A DNA stretch of 64,000 nucleotides from Mesorhizobium amorphae CCNWGS0123 (GTDB lineage: Bacteria; Pseudomonadota; Alphaproteobacteria; Rhizobiales; Rhizobiaceae): the NCBI RefSeq assembly GCF_001686985.1, contig NZ_CP015318.1, forward strand, positions 5,578,001-5,642,000, written 5' to 3'. Positions within the stretch are counted from its first letter, which is position 1, and every line of letters starts with the position of its first letter. The translations under genes were made by a program, and so were the position numbers. Of the stretch, positions 8,756 to 17,132 are shown piece after piece. The notes below the pieces were generated by a model. That model was given only the letters and a program-made list of their open reading frames with translations. It did no database searches and was not told the DNA's origin.

Positions 8756-10066
8756 ATGCTTTACGTTGAAATCGCCACCGTGGTCGTCCTCATCTGTGTG
8801 AACGGCCTTCTGTCGATGTCGGAACTTGCCATCGTCTCGTCACGGCCGGCCCGCCTCAAGACGATGATCGACCGCAACGTCAAGGGTGCCGGCCGCGCGC
8901 TGGCGCTTGGCGCCAATCCTGGCAAATTCCTGTCCTCGGTGCAGATCGGCATCACCTTGGTCGGCGTGCTCTCCGGCGCCTTCTCCGGCGCCACGCTCGG
9001 CGCGCGGCTGGCGCAGTTCCTCGCATCGACCGGTATTCGTGAAAACGCCGCTGACCCGCTCGGCGTCGGCATTGTCGTTGCCGCCATCACCTATGGCTCG
9101 CTGATCGTCGGCGAGTTGGTGCCAAAGCAGATCGCGCTGCGCGATCCCGAACGCGTTGCCGCGAGGGTCGCGCCGGCGATGACCATCCTTGCCACCGTCG
9201 CAGCGCCACTCGTTTTCCTGCTCGACATTTCCGGTCGCGCTATATTGTGGCTGCTTGGCCAGCGCGGAGAGAGCGAGGAGAAGGTCACCGACGAGGAGAT
9301 CAAGATGCTGGTCGCCGAGGCCGAGCACCACGGCACCATCGAATCCGACGAGCGGCGCATGATCGCCGGCGTCATGCGGCTCGGCGACCGCGCCGTGCGC
9401 GCGGTGATGACGCCACGCACCGAGGTCGACTGGATCAACCTGCAGTCCGACGAGACCACCATACGCAAGCTCTTGATGGAGACCCAGCATTCGCGCCTGC
9501 CGGCCGGCGACGGTGGCGTCGACGCCATGATCGGCGTCGTCCAGACGCGCGACGTGCTGGCGGCGATCCTCGGCGGCAGGGCGCTGGAGCCGCGCCGCCA
9601 TGTGCGCGCCGCCCCCATCGTGCATGACCAGGCCGATGCACTCGACGTGCTGTCGAAACTGAAGGAATCGGATGTCCCGATGGCCCTGGTTCATGACGAG
9701 TATGGCCATTTCGAAGGCATCGTCACCCCGGCCGACATCCTGGAAGCCATCACCGGTGTCTTCCGCGCCGACCTCGACGCCGGCGAAGAGGAAAACGCCG
9801 TCAAGCGCGAGGACGGCTCATGGCTGCTCGCCGGCTACATGCAGGCCGACGAGATGGCGGACATTCTGGGCATCGACCTGCCGGAAAACCGCGACTACGA
9901 GACCGTCGCCGGCTATGTCCTGTCACACATGCACCATTTGCCGGCGACCGGCGAGTGCGTCGACGCGCAAGGCTGGCGCTTCGAGGTGGTCGACCTCGAC
10001 GGCCGCCGCATCGACAAGCTGATCGCCACCCGCCTGCTCGACGGCCACCGCCCCGTGGCGCGGTAA
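8756..10066 (+). CDS. Hemolysin-C/CNNM family CBS-domain membrane protein
   Basis: Protein of 436 residues. It has an N-terminal CNNM/DUF21 membrane domain with three or four hydrophobic segments and the signature LSSVQIGITLVGVLSGAFSG. A tandem CBS pair follows (about residues 215-335, with VMTPRTEVDW and VHDEYGHFEGIVTPADILEAI), then a C-terminal CorC_HlyC domain. The family is linked to Mg/Co ion handling. The 'hemolysin' name is historical and no lytic role is implied. It is monocistronic. Confidence 0.88.
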   Translation: MLYVEIATVVVLICVNGLLSMSELAIVSSRPARLKTMIDRNVKGAGRALALGANPGKFLSSVQIGITLVGVLSGAFSGATLGARLAQFLASTGIRENAADPLGVGIVVAAITYGSLIVGELVPKQIALRDPERVAARVAPAMTILATVAAPLVFLLDISGRAILWLLGQRGESEEKVTDEEIKMLVAEAEHHGTIESDERRMIAGVMRLGDRAVRAVMTPRTEVDWINLQSDETTIRKLLMETQHSRLPAGDGGVDAMIGVVQTRDVLAAILGGRALEPRRHVRAAPIVHDQADALDVLSKLKESDVPMALVHDEYGHFEGIVTPADILEAITGVFRADLDAGEEENAVKREDGSWLLAGYMQADEMADILGIDLPENRDYETVAGYVLSHMHHLPATGECVDAQGWRFEVVDLDGRRIDKLIATRLLDGHRPVAR

Positions 10067-10137
10067 GCGGCGAACATTCACTGCCCTGTCGCGTGCCACC
10101 GGATGAAATCGACTTCCTTCCGGTGATCCCGCCTCAT

Positions 10138-10276
10138 GCAGCTTCCGCATCGAGCGGTAGTCCGTCGCATTGCGGCGATATCAGCGGCGCGACGCAGTCC
10201 TCCCACATCCAGCAGGAACCGCTCCAGTTCCGGGCCTGCTTGGGCTTGTTGCGTCTGACCATTGCGATCCCCATTG
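10138..10276 (-). CDS. Possible small protein (doubtful)
   Basis: A 45-codon frame on the minus strand, divergent from the glycoamylase-like gene. It starts MGIAMVRRNKPKQ and contains a Trp/Cys-rich core (NWSGSCWMWEDC). The palindrome at 10290-10309 lies just upstream of it, as a promoter/operator would. There is only a weak AGGGA site before the ATG and no family is recognised, so this may be chance. Confidence 0.2.
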
Positions 10277-10289
10277 CAAAATTTCCCTA

Positions 10290-10309
10290 TCTAGGATAAT
10301 ATTCCTAGA
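10290..10309. promoter_or_regulatory. Palindromic operator candidate
   Basis: Perfect 7-bp inverted repeat TCTAGGA-TAATAT-TCCTAGA. The AT-rich spacer resembles a -10 hexamer, so a bound dimer would block transcription. It is located just upstream of the glycoamylase-like gene and of the doubtful minus-strand small frame. No regulator is identified. Confidence 0.5.
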
Positions 10310-10332
10310 ATGTGATTTGCAGGAATCGAGCG

Positions 10333-11706
10333 TTGCTTTTCTCACCGATGATTGACCGGCCGAAAGGCTGGGACCCGCAACAAAAAACTTCTATATCGGC
10401 AGCCATGGATGCATCGGGCGAACACAAGCTGAACGACGAGCTTCTCTCGAACACCCAGCGCCTGTCCTTCGACTATTTCCTCAACGAGGCCAACCCGGAA
10501 AATGGCCTGGTCGCCGACCGCAACACGCCAGCCTCGCCCGCCAGCATAGCCGCCGTCGGGCTTGCTTTGTCGGCCTATCCCGTCGGTGTCGAGCGCGGTT
10601 TCATGACGCGCGCCGCCGCCGCTGCACGCACGCTCGCCACGCTTCGTTTCTTCTGGAACGCGCCGCACGGGCCGGAACCCGACGCCGCCGGCTACAAGGG
10701 CTTCTACTATCATTTCCTCGACATGAAGACCGGCCGCCGCGTCTGGAAGTGTGAACTGTCCACGGTCGACACCGCGCTTCTGCTCGCCGGCATGCTGGCG
10801 GCCGGCGCCTATTTTGATGCGGACGACGAATCCGAACTGGAAATCCGTCGGCTTGCCGATGCGCTCTACCGCCGCGCCGACTGGCGCTGGGCGCTGAACG
10901 GCGGCGCCACCGTCACGCATGGCTGGCGGCCCGAAAAGGGCTTCCTGCGCTACCGCTGGCAAGGCTACGACGAGGCGGTGATCCTTTATGTGCTGGGCCT
11001 CGGCTCGCCGACCTATCCGCTGCCGCCCGAGAGCTACGCGGCCTGGCTGTCCACCTACAAGTGGAAAAAGATCTATGGCCGGGAGCTGATTTATGCCGGC
11101 CCGCTGTTCATCCACCAGTTCTCGCATATCTGGATCGATTTTCGCGGCATCCGCGATGCATTCATGCGCAGTCACGGCAGCGACTATTTCGAGAACAGCC
11201 GCCAGGCGACCCATCTGCAGCGCGACTACGCCATCCGCAATCCGAAGGGTTTTAGTGGTTATGGCGAGACTTGCTGGGGCATCACCGCGAGCGACGGCCC
11301 GGGCCCGACAAAACGTCAGAAGACAGTAGGTGGCCGCCGCTTCTACAGCTATCTGGCGCGCGGCGCGCCTTTCGGTCCGGATGACGGCACGCTGTCGCCA
11401 TGGGCGGCGATCACCTCATTGCCCTTTGCGCCGGAGATCGTCCTGCCGGCGCTGCGCCATTTCCACGAGATCGACCTGCACCAGGGCAATCCCTACGGTT
11501 TCACCGCAAGCTTCAATCCGACAATCGCCGCTGCCGACGGCCGCTCCTGCGGTTGGGTATCGCCGGACCATGTCGGCATCAATCAGGGACCGATCGCCCT
11601 GATGATCGAGAACTACCGGTCGGACTTCCTGTGGCGACTGATGCGCCGCGTGCCGGCCATCGCCACGGGGCTGCGCCGCGCCGGCTTTTCGGGCGGTTGG
11701 CTGTAG
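10333..11706 (+). CDS. Glycoamylase-like domain protein
   Basis: Protein of about 457 residues from ATG 10345; starts at 10312 and 10405 are also in frame, so the N-terminus is uncertain. The domain is the glycoamylase-like (alpha/alpha toroid) family found in cyclic beta-glucan enzymes and stand-alone proteins. Visible marks are LSFDYFLNEANPENGLVADRN, YHFLDMKTGRRVWKCELSTVDTALLLAG, GYDEAVILYVLGLGS and the C-terminal GWVSPDHVGINQGPIALMIENY. It probably acts on a glucan, but no substrate can be read. No signal peptide is obvious, pointing to a cytoplasmic location. Confidence 0.82.
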   Translation: MLFSPMIDRPKGWDPQQKTSISAAMDASGEHKLNDELLSNTQRLSFDYFLNEANPENGLVADRNTPASPASIAAVGLALSAYPVGVERGFMTRAAAAARTLATLRFFWNAPHGPEPDAAGYKGFYYHFLDMKTGRRVWKCELSTVDTALLLAGMLAAGAYFDADDESELEIRRLADALYRRADWRWALNGGATVTHGWRPEKGFLRYRWQGYDEAVILYVLGLGSPTYPLPPESYAAWLSTYKWKKIYGRELIYAGPLFIHQFSHIWIDFRGIRDAFMRSHGSDYFENSRQATHLQRDYAIRNPKGFSGYGETCWGITASDGPGPTKRQKTVGGRRFYSYLARGAPFGPDDGTLSPWAAITSLPFAPEIVLPALRHFHEIDLHQGNPYGFTASFNPTIAAADGRSCGWVSPDHVGINQGPIALMIENYRSDFLWRLMRRVPAIATGLRRAGFSGGWL

Positions 11707-11778
11707 CAAGTCCGCTCCCGGCGGCAGTGTGGACAGGGTCTGCGACCGGACTCTGGACGATTTGAGCAACCGCGATAC

Positions 11779-12759
11779 TCAAGGCACCAGCACGACCTTG
11801 CCGGTCGAGCGGCGATCGTCCAGCAGACGATGCGCTTCGCTGGCCTGGCCGAGCGGAAAGCGTGCGCCTTTCGTCACGAAAAGCGCGCCGCCGGCGGCAA
11901 GCTGGAAAAGTTCCGACAGGTTCTCTCGCAGCCCCGCGGGCGAAAGCAGCGGCAGCAGGGCGAACCCCCTGAGCGACTGGTTGCGGCCGATCATCGCTTC
12001 CAGGTCAGCTGTGCTCAGCGCGTATCTGCCGAGCGCGGCAAACACCAACTCGCCGCAAGGCGCGAGTGCGGCGAGCGCTGCCGCCGTTAGCGAGCCGCCG
12101 ACGGTATCGTAGACGATGTCGACGCCGGCGCCGCCCGTTGCTTCCCGGACCGCGGCGACCCAATCGGCCTGGCTGTAATCGACCGCGCCATCGGCCCCGA
12201 ACGACACGGCAAGATCAAGCTTGGACTTGCTGCCAGCAGCCGCGACGATGCGGCTTGCGCCGCCTCGTTTGGCAAGCTGGACAAGCAGGGAACCAACGCC
12301 ACCGGCAGCGGCCCCAATCAGTACTGATTTGCCGGCCGGCGGGCTTTGGCGCAACAGGTGCAGGGCTGTCAGCCCCTGCACCATCAACGCCGTCGCATCC
12401 TCAAAGGAGAGCGTATCAGGCAAAGGCACCGCCAGGCCTGCATCGATCGTCACATACTCGGCATAGCCGCCGAAGGGGTGGCTTGACGCAAAGAGCGGTG
12501 CCGCGACGCGTGCGCCAAGCAGCTTTGCATCGACCCCTTGCCCAATGGTCTCTACAACCCCGGCAGCCTCCACCCCGAGGATCATGGGCAATTGCGGCGT
12601 GACCGCGTAGCGATCGGCGCGCATCAGCACCTCGAAGAAATTTACGCCGGCCGCATGGACGCGGACCAGCACCTCGCCGCGTTGCGGCTCGGGCTTTGGC
12701 ATGTCGACGACGTCAAGAACGGCGGGACCGCCGAAACGGGTGAGTTGAATGGCTCTCAT
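11779..12759 (-). CDS. Zinc-type alcohol dehydrogenase/quinone oxidoreductase
   Basis: MDR-superfamily NADPH:quinone oxidoreductase-like enzyme, 326 residues from ATG 12759. It shows an N-terminal GroES-like fold (MRAIQLTRFGGPAVLDVVD) and a Rossmann segment VLIGAAAGGVGSLLVQLAK. The structural zinc cysteines are missing, as in quinone reductases. It is divergent from an HxlR regulator across a 92-bp spacer containing a dyad, so redox or electrophile control by that regulator is likely. Confidence 0.87.
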   Translation of the reverse strand: MRAIQLTRFGGPAVLDVVDMPKPEPQRGEVLVRVHAAGVNFFEVLMRADRYAVTPQLPMILGVEAAGVVETIGQGVDAKLLGARVAAPLFASSHPFGGYAEYVTIDAGLAVPLPDTLSFEDATALMVQGLTALHLLRQSPPAGKSVLIGAAAGGVGSLLVQLAKRGGASRIVAAAGSKSKLDLAVSFGADGAVDYSQADWVAAVREATGGAGVDIVYDTVGGSLTAAALAALAPCGELVFAALGRYALSTADLEAMIGRNQSLRGFALLPLLSPAGLRENLSELFQLAAGGALFVTKGARFPLGQASEAHRLLDDRRSTGKVVLVP

Positions 12760-12764
12760 GGCAA

Positions 12765-12806
12765 CCTCGCTATGGCAACGGCTGCTGATTGCCACTATTT
12801 GCGAGG
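12765..12806. promoter_or_regulatory. Divergent operator candidate between oxidoreductase and HxlR gene
   Basis: Nested dyad in the shared promoter region: TGGCAA (12773) and TTGCCA (12789) separated by 10 bases, with outer arms CCTCGC (12765) and GCGAGG (12801). The symmetry and position suit binding of the adjacent HxlR-type dimer. Confidence 0.45.
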
Positions 12807-12851
12807 CTCGGACTACACACTGATTTCTCCCCTGCTGACCGGAAGGTGACC

Positions 12852-13253
12852 ATGACCGGACCGATCAAGAGACTGCCGATGCTGCCGGCGGAACGCGCCC
12901 TGAAAGTAATCTCGGGCCGCTGGAAAGCTGTGATCCTCTATCACCTCTTCGATGGGCCCAGGCGGCTGTCGGCGCTGAAATCGCAAGTGCCCACTATCAC
13001 CCAGAAGGTGCTGATCCAGCAGTTGCGCGAAATGGAAGAGCACGGCCTCGTCAGCCGTGAAATCTTCGCCGAAATCCCCTCGCGCGTCGAATATTCCGCG
13101 ACGCCGCTTGGCCTCAGCCTCGAGCCCATCCTGCTGGCGCTCTGCGAATGGGGACAGCACCATGCCGACGAGCTGGACGAACAGGATCACCTGGCCGACT
13201 GCATCATCAGGCCAAGACAGCCGCAGCACGCGCCAGCAGCTTCCGGAAATTGA
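12852..13253 (+). CDS. HxlR-family transcriptional regulator (first)
   Basis: Winged-helix DNA-binding protein of 133 residues starting at ATG 12852, with GGAAGG upstream. Family features are LKVISGRWKAVILYHLFDGPRRLSALK, ITQKVLIQQLREMEEHGLVSRE and RVEYSATPLGLSLEPIL. It lacks the conserved N-terminal cysteine used by redox sensors such as YodB. It probably controls the divergent quinone oxidoreductase and itself. Confidence 0.9.
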   Translation: MTGPIKRLPMLPAERALKVISGRWKAVILYHLFDGPRRLSALKSQVPTITQKVLIQQLREMEEHGLVSREIFAEIPSRVEYSATPLGLSLEPILLALCEWGQHHADELDEQDHLADCIIRPRQPQHAPAASGN

Positions 13254-13276
13254 AAAGGGCGGCGCAAGCGCCGCCC
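13253..13276 (-). terminator. Terminator of the FMN reductase gene
   Basis: GGGCGGCGC-AA-GCGCCGCCC hairpin. On the minus strand it is followed by TTTTCAATT. It lies between the convergent HxlR (first) and FMN reductase genes and may stop both. Confidence 0.65.
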
Positions 13277-13307
13277 CATATCCTTGGGAGGATAGTCCGA
13301 AAGGCGA

Positions 13308-13913
13308 TCAGGCCGCCTTGGCTTCCTGGTCGATCGCATCGGCGTTGCGCGCTGCCTTCAGGACCTTGGCCCACCAGGCGACGTCGTTGACGAGCGCGGT
13401 GGCGGCCTGGTTCAGGTGTTCCAGCTCCTCGAGCTTCTTCTCGCCCTGACGGACGGCGAGGAAATCGCCCCAGGCGATGTGAACCGCCGACTTGACCGGC
13501 GCCATCTGCAGTTCGACCGCATGCAGGCGCAGCTGCTCGACGGCGCGCGCGCCGCCGACGCTGCCATAGCCGACGAAGCCGGCAGGCTTCTTGTTCCACT
13601 CATTGGCGGCGTAATCGATGGCGTTCTTCAGCACGGCCGTCGGGCCGTGATTGTATTCGGCGGCGGTGAAGATGAAGCCGTCGAACTCGGCGACCTTCTT
13701 CTGCCAGCGCTGCGCAACTTCGTTCTGCGACGGCGCCCAGGCGGAGGACGCGACCTCGTCGAAGAACGGCAGCGGGAAATCGCGCAGATCGACGACTTCG
13801 ACGTCGATGTCGGCATGCGACTTGGCGATCTTGGCGATCCACTGGGTGGGCACGTCGGCGAAACGCGCGGCGCGGGTCGAACCGACGACGATAGCGATTT
13901 TGGGCTTGGACAT
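13308..13913 (-). CDS. NADPH-dependent FMN reductase
   Basis: Flavodoxin-like NAD(P)H-dependent FMN/quinone reductase of 201 residues. The N-terminus KIAIVVGSTRAARFAD binds the flavin phosphate. FTAAEYNHGPTAVLKNAIDYAANEW is the second family signature, followed by KPAGFVGYGSVGGARAVEQLR. ATG 13913 is preceded by GGAGAG. It is divergent from the second HxlR gene with a clean palindrome between, the usual arrangement for an HxlR-controlled quinone or nitro-compound reductase. Confidence 0.92.
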   Translation of the reverse strand: MSKPKIAIVVGSTRAARFADVPTQWIAKIAKSHADIDVEVVDLRDFPLPFFDEVASSAWAPSQNEVAQRWQKKVAEFDGFIFTAAEYNHGPTAVLKNAIDYAANEWNKKPAGFVGYGSVGGARAVEQLRLHAVELQMAPVKSAVHIAWGDFLAVRQGEKKLEELEHLNQAATALVNDVAWWAKVLKAARNADAIDQEAKAA

Positions 13914-13942
13914 GTTGGGAGGCTCTCCATGCAGGAAATAGT

Positions 13943-13959
13943 GGTATCGTTTGGATACC
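13943..13959. promoter_or_regulatory. HxlR-type operator palindrome
   Basis: GGTATC-GTTTG-GATACC, a perfect 6-bp inverted repeat centred in the 54-bp space between the divergent FMN reductase and HxlR genes. Its layout (TATC with a short spacer) resembles known YodB/HxlR sites. Assignment to this regulator is inference from position. Confidence 0.6.
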
Positions 13960-13967
13960 TGCGATAT

Positions 13968-14375
13968 ATGAGTGACTGTCCGCGCCAAGCGCAAGGAGGC
14001 ACTTTTTTGTTACCAAGGCACCCGCACCGCTCCGAGGATTGCCGCGCCATCTCGGAAATCCTGCAGCGTGTCGGCGACAAATGGACCGTGCTCGTCGTCG
14101 GCAAGCTCGGCGACGGACCGCTGCGCTTCAACGAATTGCGCAGCGCCGTGGGCGGCATTTCGCAGAAGATGCTGACCACCACCTTGCGCGGGCTGGAGCG
14201 CGACGGCTTCGTCACCCGCACCGTGTTTCCGACCATCCCGCCGCGTGTCGACTACGAGCTGACCGAGCTTGGCCACGAGCTGCTTGTCCCGGTCAGCGCG
14301 CTCGGCGAATGGGCACGCAGGAACACCGATCGCGTCAGGGCGGCACGCGAAAAGTTTGACGGCATGCACGCCTGA
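13968..14375 (+). CDS. HxlR-family transcriptional regulator (second)
   Basis: Winged-helix regulator of 135 residues from ATG 13968. The N-terminal Cys (MSDCPRQ, residue 4) and Cys20 (HRSEDCRAI) recall redox-sensing HxlR/QorR proteins. Core features are LQRVGDKWTVLVVGKLGDGPLRFNEL, ISQKMLTTTLRGLERDGFVTR and PPRVDYELTELGHELL. An upstream in-frame ATG at 13929 would put the palindrome inside the gene, so 13968 is preferred. It probably represses the divergent FMN reductase. Confidence 0.9.
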   Translation: MSDCPRQAQGGTFLLPRHPHRSEDCRAISEILQRVGDKWTVLVVGKLGDGPLRFNELRSAVGGISQKMLTTTLRGLERDGFVTRTVFPTIPPRVDYELTELGHELLVPVSALGEWARRNTDRVRAAREKFDGMHA

Positions 14376-14379
14376 AACC

Positions 14380-14400
14380 CTTGCGCTGCAAGGTCTTTTC
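14380..14400 (+). terminator. Terminator of second HxlR gene
   Basis: CCTTGC-GCT-GCAAGG stem followed by TCTTTT, four bases after the HxlR stop codon. The stem is short, so efficiency may be modest. Confidence 0.6.
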
Positions 14401-14876
14401 CTACCGCGCTCAATCGGCGCGCCGCCGCCGCGGTCGCGTCAAGCGCCGCGGAGCTCTCCTGATCTGACCGGCTCCCGGATCGATTTCGGATCGAGCAATT
14501 CCTGCCGATCGGCAGAGGCATGGCTCTCTGATCATGGCGGCTACGCAGCGATCCCGCAGATGCATCTGACGGCATCACGGATGCATGTCAGGCACTTGGC
14601 CGGCTACCGAATATGGCGCAATTCTCCGATGCCCAACTTGCGCCCGCATCCACTCCCTGGAACCATGCCGATGGATGTCGCACCGGGCCGTCAGGCCAGG
14701 GTCGCAAAAGCACCCACAACAGCACCGTTCAGCATGTGTTGACGCATTGTCTTCCGGCCGCGCCGCCCTGCTGTCGCCGCATTCGCGGGCAGCGCACCAA
14801 GGACTCGCTTGGAGGTCGCCACTGGCGGCCCCCGCAAGAGCTTTCTGTCGTCGGGAATGTGCGAAAATCGCGCCGG
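14401..14876. other. Intergenic stretch without a recognisable gene
   Basis: Frames are open on both strands but show no family signature, no good ribosome-binding site and no clear codon bias. A 14-bp perfect palindrome CTGCCGATCGGCAG lies at 14502-14515. I see nothing else. Decayed sequence is possible. Confidence 0.5.
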
Positions 14877-15272
14877 TCAGCTTTCCGCCGGGACCGCCTT
14901 CGGCTTGCCCTCGCCGTCCAGCGCCACCATGACGAAATCGGCATGGGTGACCTTCTCCATCAGGTCGGACAGGTAGCGTTGCGCCCAGGCCTCGACCTTG
15001 AGCGTCATCGAAGTGCGACCGACACGTTCGACATGGGTGTAGATGCACAGCGTGTCGCCGATCTTCATCGGCTTGGCGAACGACATCTCCTTCACCGCCG
15101 CCGTCACCACGCGGCCCTTGGCGCGCTCGGCGGCGCGGATGCCGCAGGCAAGGTCCATCTGCGCCATCACCCAGCCGCCAAAAATATCGCCCGCCGCATT
15201 GGCGTCCGAAGGCATGGCCAGCGTCCTCAGCGTCAGATCACCGATCGGCCGTCCTTCAGCGTAATGCACCAT
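14877..15272 (-). CDS. Acyl-CoA thioesterase (YciA-like hotdog)
   Basis: Cytoplasmic hotdog-fold thioesterase of 131 residues, the YciA length, which hydrolyses acyl-CoAs. The catalytic segment ANAAGDIFGGWVMAQMD (about residues 26-42) and VTAAVKEMSFAKPMKIGDTL are characteristic. It stands alone. Substrate range cannot be inferred. Confidence 0.9.
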   Translation of the reverse strand: MVHYAEGRPIGDLTLRTLAMPSDANAAGDIFGGWVMAQMDLACGIRAAERAKGRVVTAAVKEMSFAKPMKIGDTLCIYTHVERVGRTSMTLKVEAWAQRYLSDLMEKVTHADFVMVALDGEGKPKAVPAES

Positions 15273-15302
15273 GCGGAAATCCCCTCAAGATAGCAGGTCC
15301 AA

Positions 15303-16034
15303 TCACGTATCGGCATGCCGTCGAGGCGTCAACGCGCCATCAGCCAGGTGATCGTCTTCGTCCGCGACTTGGGACCGCCACTGCTTGACGAGGTCCCGCC
15401 GGCGACCCGGATAGCGGTCGGCTTGAAGCTCGGCACGCTCGATCCGATCTGCGCGGAAGGTTCGGAAATCCTGCCGTAGCTCGCACCAGCCGGCGACGAA
15501 GCGCGCGGTCTCAACAAACCCCAGCGAGATCGGCCAGATGACACGTTCCGTCGAAACTCCCTGTGGATCACGATAAGCGATGTGAACCTTGCGCTGCTCG
15601 CGCATAGCCTGTCGCAGCATACCCAAATCCAAGGATTGCAGCGGCGTCGGGCGACGGCCGACATGAAAGGCATTGTCGTACAGCTCATGCCGCACGTCGG
15701 ATGGCAGCACCGCACCGATCTTGCCGAGCGCGTTGTTCGCCGCAAGCGCAAGACCGTTGTCTGTTTGCCGGCTGACCCATTGAGCACCAAGCGCGAGAGC
15801 GTGGATTTCTTCCAGCGAAAACATCAAGGGCGGCAGCAAGAAGCCGGGTTTCAGGACATAGCCGACGCCCGGCTCTCCATCGATCTCCGCTCCCATGGCC
15901 TGCAAGCTCGCTACATCACGACGGATGGTCCGCAGCGAGACGCCGGCTTCGCGTGCAAGCTCGACCCCTGCCACCGGCTGGCGGTGCCGACGCAGGACCT
16001 GCATGAGGTCAAACAATCGATGGCTCTTCGACAT
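15303..16034 (-). CDS. YafY-type HTH/WYL-domain regulator
   Basis: DeoR-like helix-turn-helix at the N-terminus (AREAGVSLRTIRRDVASLQAMG, about residues 25-46) followed by a WYL-type ligand or nucleic-acid-sensing domain (IAYRDPQGVSTERVIWPISLGF, about 150-171). It has 243 residues. It is last in a same-strand group with a dehydrogenase and an NTF2-like protein, which are candidate targets. Confidence 0.88.
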   Translation of the reverse strand: MSKSHRLFDLMQVLRRHRQPVAGVELAREAGVSLRTIRRDVASLQAMGAEIDGEPGVGYVLKPGFLLPPLMFSLEEIHALALGAQWVSRQTDNGLALAANNALGKIGAVLPSDVRHELYDNAFHVGRRPTPLQSLDLGMLRQAMREQRKVHIAYRDPQGVSTERVIWPISLGFVETARFVAGWCELRQDFRTFRADRIERAELQADRYPGRRRDLVKQWRSQVADEDDHLADGALTPRRHADT

Positions 16035-16082
16035 GGGATACTATAGCACAGCTCGTGCCAAAAAATGTCACCAACACCTTGG

Positions 16083-17015
16083 TCATCCAATGGCGATCAA
16101 CCCCTTGCCGCCGATCTTTCGCCCCTTCTCAAGATCGGTGATCAGTCCAATGGATTCGGTCAGCGACACCGTTTCGCCGATGGTCATGTGCATCTTGCCA
16201 TTCACCGCCGCGGCGGCGAGCCCGTCGAGAATATCCGCCCGTGGCGTACAGAAGAAAAGCTTGAGTTTCCTGTTCAGGAACGCGCGGAGGAACTTGCCGG
16301 GAGTGGCGTGGATATCCAGCAGTGCTCCATTGCCTTCAAGGAGACGAAGGCCCGCGCTCACCGGCATCGTACCCGCCGTGTCATAGACCGCATCGAAGCG
16401 ACCGCCGATCGTGGCCAGATCAGTTTGGCGGTAGTCGTAGACGGGAAAGACGTCGAGATCCTGGGCTCTGCGCATCGAATCTGCGCCGCAGCTTCCGGAG
16501 ACCTTGGCTCCGAGCATCTGCGCGAGTTGCACGACGGCCTCACCGACGCTGCCCGTGCAGCCATTGACGAAAACGCGCTGTCCTGCCCTGAGGCCAGCCT
16601 TATCGACAAGGCCGATCCACGCCATGACGCCGGCGGTCGGAAGGCATGCGGCCTGCTCGAACGACAATTCGTCCGGCTTCTTGGCGACGAAGGATTCATT
16701 GGTGACCACGGCCTCACCGAAGCTGCCGCTCTCCTTCAACCGCGACAGCCCAAACACCGGGTCGCCGGGCTTCAATCGAGACACGCCTGCGCCGACAGCC
16801 AATACAATGCCGGAGAAGTCGCTCCCCATTGCACGCGGGAAGGCCTTCCCCGTCAGCATTTTCAAGTTGCCCTGGCGTACCTTCCAGTCGATCGGGTTGG
16901 TCGCGGCGAACTTCACCTTGACGGCGACCTCGCCCTTGGCGAGCGCCGGCAGCCCGAAGTCTTCCAGCCGCATCGTCTCAGGGCCGCCATATGCGCGATA
17001 TTGAATCCGTTTCAC
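16083..17015 (-). CDS. NAD(P)-dependent alcohol dehydrogenase (quinone-reductase type)
   Basis: MDR-family oxidoreductase of 310 residues. The N-terminus MKRIQYRAYGGPETMRLEDF, the PIDWKVRQG segment and the Rossmann VFVNGCTGSVGEAVVQLAQ are typical of zinc-free quinone reductase-like members. It is 48 bases upstream of the WYL regulator on the same strand and probably cotranscribed with it. A strong hairpin lies just upstream (17041-17065). Substrate unknown. Confidence 0.87.
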   Translation of the reverse strand: MKRIQYRAYGGPETMRLEDFGLPALAKGEVAVKVKFAATNPIDWKVRQGNLKMLTGKAFPRAMGSDFSGIVLAVGAGVSRLKPGDPVFGLSRLKESGSFGEAVVTNESFVAKKPDELSFEQAACLPTAGVMAWIGLVDKAGLRAGQRVFVNGCTGSVGEAVVQLAQMLGAKVSGSCGADSMRRAQDLDVFPVYDYRQTDLATIGGRFDAVYDTAGTMPVSAGLRLLEGNGALLDIHATPGKFLRAFLNRKLKLFFCTPRADILDGLAAAAVNGKMHMTIGETVSLTESIGLITDLEKGRKIGGKGLIAIG

Positions 17016-17040
17016 AGATTTACTCCATAGGGGCGCTCAC

Positions 17041-17065
17041 CCGGACACCCGTTGCGGGTGTCCGG
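17041..17065. other. Strong hairpin between NTF2-like and dehydrogenase genes
   Basis: Perfect 10-bp stem CCGGACACCC / GGGTGTCCGG with a five-base loop and no T tract. It lies in the 117-bp spacer of a same-strand gene pair, so it may be an intercistronic RNA-processing or attenuation element, or a regulator site. Confidence 0.5.
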
Positions 17066-17132
17066 TCGGCGCCTTGTGGGGAATGGTGTCCGAAGCGGGC
17101 GACAGCCGGTGTGCCCGAATCTGCCGGACGTT

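Noticed and set aside
14575..15048. A 157-codon minus-strand frame upstream of the thioesterase
   Set aside because: No signature and no ribosome-binding site; it overlaps the thioesterase gene in another frame.
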